A DNA stretch of 7,691 bases, from contig USNZ01000048.1 in NCBI GenBank assembly GCA_900556255.1, forward strand, positions 1-7,691. The letters run 5' to 3'. A model generated the notes under the pieces. That model made no database searches, had not been told where the DNA came from, and was given only the letters and a program-made list of their open reading frames with translations. This stretch comes from an uncultured Oscillospiraceae bacterium. GTDB taxonomy: Bacteria > Bacillota > Clostridia > Oscillospirales > Ruminococcaceae. Within the stretch, counting starts at the first letter, position 1. Each line of letters starts with the position of its first letter. Shown in pieces: positions 5,799 through 7,691 of this stretch. Made by a program: the position numbers and the translations under genes.

Positions 5799-5818
5799 GC
5801 TTTATCGTCCGATAAAGC
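5799..5818. promoter_or_regulatory. Perfect inverted repeat in the rnr leader
   Basis: GCTTTATCG (5799-5807) and CGATAAAGC (5810-5818) are exact inverted copies separated by two bases. The repeat ends 11 bases upstream of the rnr ribosome site (5782-5787). It has the size and symmetry of a dimeric repressor operator. As RNA it would be a stem with a too-tight loop, opening to about 8 pairs. No convincing promoter was seen between it and the secG terminator. Confidence 0.5.
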
Positions 5819-5853
5819 CCTTCCTGTGCGGGGGGAGCCGCAAACTTTCCCAC

Positions 5854-5897
5854 AAAAAACGACCCGCCTTGACACCAGTGTGTACAGGTACGGGTCG
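5854..5897 (-). terminator. Intrinsic terminator of secG
   Basis: An outer stem CGACCCG (5860-5866) pairs with CGGGTCG (5891-5897). An inner, imperfect stem of CCTTGACAC (5867-5875) pairs with GTGTACAGG (5880-5888). On the minus strand it is followed by TTTTTTGTG (the complement of A-run 5854-5859). It starts 28 bases after the secG stop. The plus-strand side also ends in CTTTT, so it may work both ways. Confidence 0.8.
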
Positions 5898-5925
5898 GCT
5901 TTTCTTGTTATACCGTGCGGCCGGA

Positions 5926-6171
5926 TTACAGGCGTGCGCTGAGGACGCAGACCACCAGCGTTACCACAAAGAATACGATGCCGCAGATCTTGGTGATCTT
6001 AGCCAGCTTGGCGTCGACACCGCGCTGACGGCCGGCAGCCATGGCAGAGCTTTCGCCCATGATGGCACCGGACAGGCCGCGGCCCTTCTGCTCCTGGGCC
6101 AGGGTAAAGACAACGATCAAAACGGAAACGACGATCAGAACGACGCCGAGAGCGATTTCATACCAGTTCAT
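5926..6171 (-). CDS. secG: Preprotein translocase subunit SecG
   Basis: An 81-residue membrane protein, the usual size for SecG, the small subunit of the SecYEG channel that assists SecA-driven protein export. It has one N-terminal membrane segment (about 4-24), a cytoplasmic loop with EQKGRGLSGAIMG (27-39) and an SSAMAAGRQRG stretch, and a second membrane segment (about 60-78). The loop motif (Q-G-GLSGAI-G) is the family signature. The start at ATG 6171 follows AAGGAG by 10 bases; the upstream extension of the frame toward 6687 is an antisense-frame shadow of glf. It has its own promoter and terminator, so it is probably transcribed alone or with partial read-through into rnr. Confidence 0.93.
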   Translation of the reverse strand: MNWYEIALGVVLIVVSVLIVVFTLAQEQKGRGLSGAIMGESSAMAAGRQRGVDAKLAKITKICGIVFFVVTLVVCVLSARL

Positions 6172-6207
6172 TGATGTAGCACTCCTTAAAATTTTCATGC
6201 AAGATAC

Positions 6208-6236
6208 AGTATAGCATAGTTGGCCCGCGTGCGCAA
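6208..6236 (-). promoter_or_regulatory. Promoter of secG (extended -10)
   Basis: On the minus strand, TTGCGC (6236-6231), a 17-base spacer ending in TGC, and TATACT (6213-6208). The TGN directly before the -10 makes it an extended -10 promoter. The start of transcription near 6201 gives a leader of about 30 bases. Confidence 0.7.
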
Positions 6237-6280
6237 GAGGAAATTTTGCAAAAATCGCGGCAAATGGGGCAAAAAAAGAA

Positions 6281-7390
6281 TTAGTGCAGCTCTTTTTCGG
6301 CACGGGCCAGGGCGGATTCGATGACCTTGTCCATGTCGTAGTACTTGTACTCGCCCAGGCGGCCGCCGAACACCACACGGCTTTCGGCGTCGGCCAGCGC
6401 CTTGTAGCGGGCATACAGTGCGCCGTTGGCGGCGTCGTTGACGGGGTAATACGGCTCGTCGCCGGGCTGCCATTCGGCAGAATATTCGCGACTGATGACG
6501 GTTTGGGTGCCCGGCTCGGTGGAGGCGAACACAAAGTGCTTATGCTCAATGATGCGGGTGTAGGGCGTTTCGGCGTCGGTGTAGTTGATGACTGCGTTGC
6601 CCTGATAGTTGGGGCAGTCCAGCGTTTCGGTTTCAAACCGGACGCTGCGATACTGCAGCGCGCCCAGCTTGTAGTCGAAGTAGGCATCGATGGGGCCGGT
6701 GTAGATGACCTTTTGAGCCAGAACGTCCAGCGCGGCTTTGCCGGCCAGATAATCGGTGTCGGTGCGCACCTCGATGCCGTCCAGCAGGGCGGCGACCAGG
6801 GCGGTGTAGCCCTTGGTGGGGATGCCCTGGTACAGAGCGTTGAAATAGTTGTTGTCGAAGGTCAGGCGCACGGGCAAACGCTGGATGATAAAAGCGGGCA
6901 GCTCGGTGCAGGGGCGGCCCCACTGCTTTTCGGTGTAGCCCTTGATGAGCTTTTCGTAGATGTCGACACCCACCAGGTTGATGGCCTGTTCCTCCAGGTT
7001 TTTCGGCTCGGCGGTGTAGTGGGCGGCGCGCTGCTCGCTGATTTTGGCCTCGGCCTCGGCGGGGGTGATGACGCCCCACATCTTGTTGAAGGTGTTCATA
7101 TTAAAGGGCAGGTTGTACAGTTGGCCCTTATAGTTGGCCACCGGGGAGTTGGTGTAGCGGTTGAAGGTGGCAAAGCGGTTGACGTAGTCCCACACCTCTT
7201 TATTGTTGGTATGGAAGATGTGCGCACCGTAGCGGTGGACGGCGATGCCCTCCACATCCTCTGTGTAGATGTTGCCGGCGATGTGGCTGCGCTTATCGAT
7301 GACCAGGCACTTTTTGCCGGCGGCGGTGGCCTCGTGGGCAAAGACGGCGCCGAACAGACCGGCACCGACGATCAGATAATCATACTGCAT
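6281..7390 (-). CDS. glf: UDP-galactopyranose mutase
   Basis: A 369-residue cytoplasmic flavoenzyme that converts UDP-galactopyranose to UDP-galactofuranose, the donor for galactofuranose residues in surface glycans. The N-terminal dinucleotide fold is plain (YDYLIVGAGLFGAVFAHEA, glycines 9, 11 and 14, FAD binding). RYGAHIFHTN (53-62) follows, then KGYTEKQWGRP (150-160) with the substrate-stacking tryptophan W157. RLPVRLTFDNNYF (171-183) carries the conserved arginines R171 and R175 near the diphosphate, and R279 is a second conserved site arginine. The end, FGGRLGEYKYYDMD (341-354), is the C-terminal FAD contact. Length is normal for the bacterial family. The start at ATG 7390 is 2 bases after the stop of the glycosyltransferase, and its AAGGAG site lies within the end of that gene, so the two are probably translationally coupled in one operon. 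No clear terminator hairpin follows the stop. Confidence 0.96.
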   Translation of the reverse strand: MQYDYLIVGAGLFGAVFAHEATAAGKKCLVIDKRSHIAGNIYTEDVEGIAVHRYGAHIFHTNNKEVWDYVNRFATFNRYTNSPVANYKGQLYNLPFNMNTFNKMWGVITPAEAEAKISEQRAAHYTAEPKNLEEQAINLVGVDIYEKLIKGYTEKQWGRPCTELPAFIIQRLPVRLTFDNNYFNALYQGIPTKGYTALVAALLDGIEVRTDTDYLAGKAALDVLAQKVIYTGPIDAYFDYKLGALQYRSVRFETETLDCPNYQGNAVINYTDAETPYTRIIEHKHFVFASTEPGTQTVISREYSAEWQPGDEPYYPVNDAANGALYARYKALADAESRVVFGGRLGEYKYYDMDKVIESALARAEKELH

Positions 7391-7392
7391 TT

Positions 7393-7691
7393 TCAATTCT
7401 CCTTTTTTGCGCTGCTGCGCCAATGCTGCACAGTTTGCAGCTGGAACTCAAAGTCGCGGGCATCTTTCGCCAGCTGGCTGGAAAGGATGACGCCGGAGAT
7501 GAACAGCAGCAGCGCCGCCACCAGCACGAAGCAGCAGACGATCAAGGTCGGGAAGCGGGGCACAAGGCCGGTGTGGAAATACTCGTTGAGCACGGGGATC
7601 ATAAACCCGATGCCGAACACAGCCAGGATCGCCGCCAGGATGCCGAAGAACAGGAACGGGCGGTAGTTTTTGAAGAGCCGCGCGATGGTGC
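7393..7691 (-). CDS. Membrane-anchored family 2 glycosyltransferase, C-terminal part
   Basis: The frame runs off the right end of the window; 98 C-terminal residues and a TGA (7395-7393) are visible. The order is RLFKNYRPFLFFG, a membrane segment, IPVLNEYFHTGLVPRFPT, a second membrane segment ending SGVILS, then a polar tail with FEFQLQTVQHW. This two-helix end with GLVPRFPT matches DPM1/GtrB-like glycosyltransferases (GT2), which move a sugar from a nucleotide to undecaprenyl phosphate at the cytoplasmic face or extend surface glycans. The catalytic GT-A domain lies outside the window, so the sugar cannot be named. Its close coupling to glf suggests a role in a galactofuranose-containing polysaccharide. 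The apparent GTG start at 7620 is internal and is not used. Confidence 0.75.
   Translation of the reverse strand, partial: TIARLFKNYRPFLFFGILAAILAVFGIGFMIPVLNEYFHTGLVPRFPTLIVCCFVLVAALLLFISGVILSSQLAKDARDFEFQLQTVQHWRSSAKKEN
7399..7404 (-). promoter_or_regulatory. Ribosome binding site deciding the glf start
   Basis: AAGGAG on the minus strand, 8 bases before ATG 7390 and inside the last codons of the upstream glycosyltransferase. It rules out the longer frame beginning at 7423. Confidence 0.8.

Noticed and set aside
6172..6687. N-terminal extension of the secG frame
   Set aside because: It overlaps the 3' part of glf in another frame, crosses the secG promoter, and SecG has its normal length from ATG 6171.
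6284..7666. A 460-codon open frame on the plus strand opposite glf
   Set aside because: It is antisense to a clear UDP-galactopyranose mutase, has a Gly/Val/Asp-rich composition typical of a GC-driven shadow frame, and has no recognisable domain or ribosome site.

Overview
The window looks like chromosomal DNA of a moderately GC-rich, low-GC-phylum (Firmicutes) gut anaerobe, most likely an Oscillospiraceae/Ruminococcaceae member of the Faecalibacterium-Gemmiger-Subdoligranulum type. This rests on strong AAGGAG ribosome sites, sigma-A promoters with 16-17 base spacers, tRNA genes with encoded CCA, a secG-rnr pair, a DUF975 membrane protein, and GC-rich codon use with long antisense shadow ORFs. 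The genus is an inference.

Layout, left to right. Positions 1-562 are clearly more AT-rich than the rest. They hold the 3' end of a LysR-type regulator and an overlapping C-terminal remnant of a large serine recombinase, so this looks like the worn edge of a mobile element. Positions 563-870 carry no gene. They hold two intrinsic-terminator hairpins, an exact 20-base copy of the 3' end of the neighbouring tRNA-Leu gene, and a dense nested-hairpin element of about 105 bases. tRNA-Leu(CAG) follows on the minus strand with a near-consensus promoter. A DUF975 membrane protein (plus) then converges on a CPA2-type cation/proton antiporter (minus), and the two share a bidirectional terminator. tRNA-Ser(GGA) (plus) has a consensus promoter and a strong terminator.

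The right half is all minus strand. Its transcription order is an undecaprenyl-phosphate-sugar-type glycosyltransferase (3' end only), then glf (UDP-galactopyranose mutase), then secG, then rnr (RNase R). The glycosyltransferase and glf are 2 bases apart and very probably one operon for galactofuranose-containing surface glycans. secG has its own promoter and a strong terminator before rnr. That terminator partly separates the usual secG-rnr pair. A perfect 9-base inverted repeat lies in the rnr leader, just upstream of the ribosome site.

Most of the window is ordinary housekeeping DNA. I did not find a clear new multi-gene system. The stretch most worth a second look is 233-887: recombinase remnant, tRNA 3'-end duplication and structured repeat.
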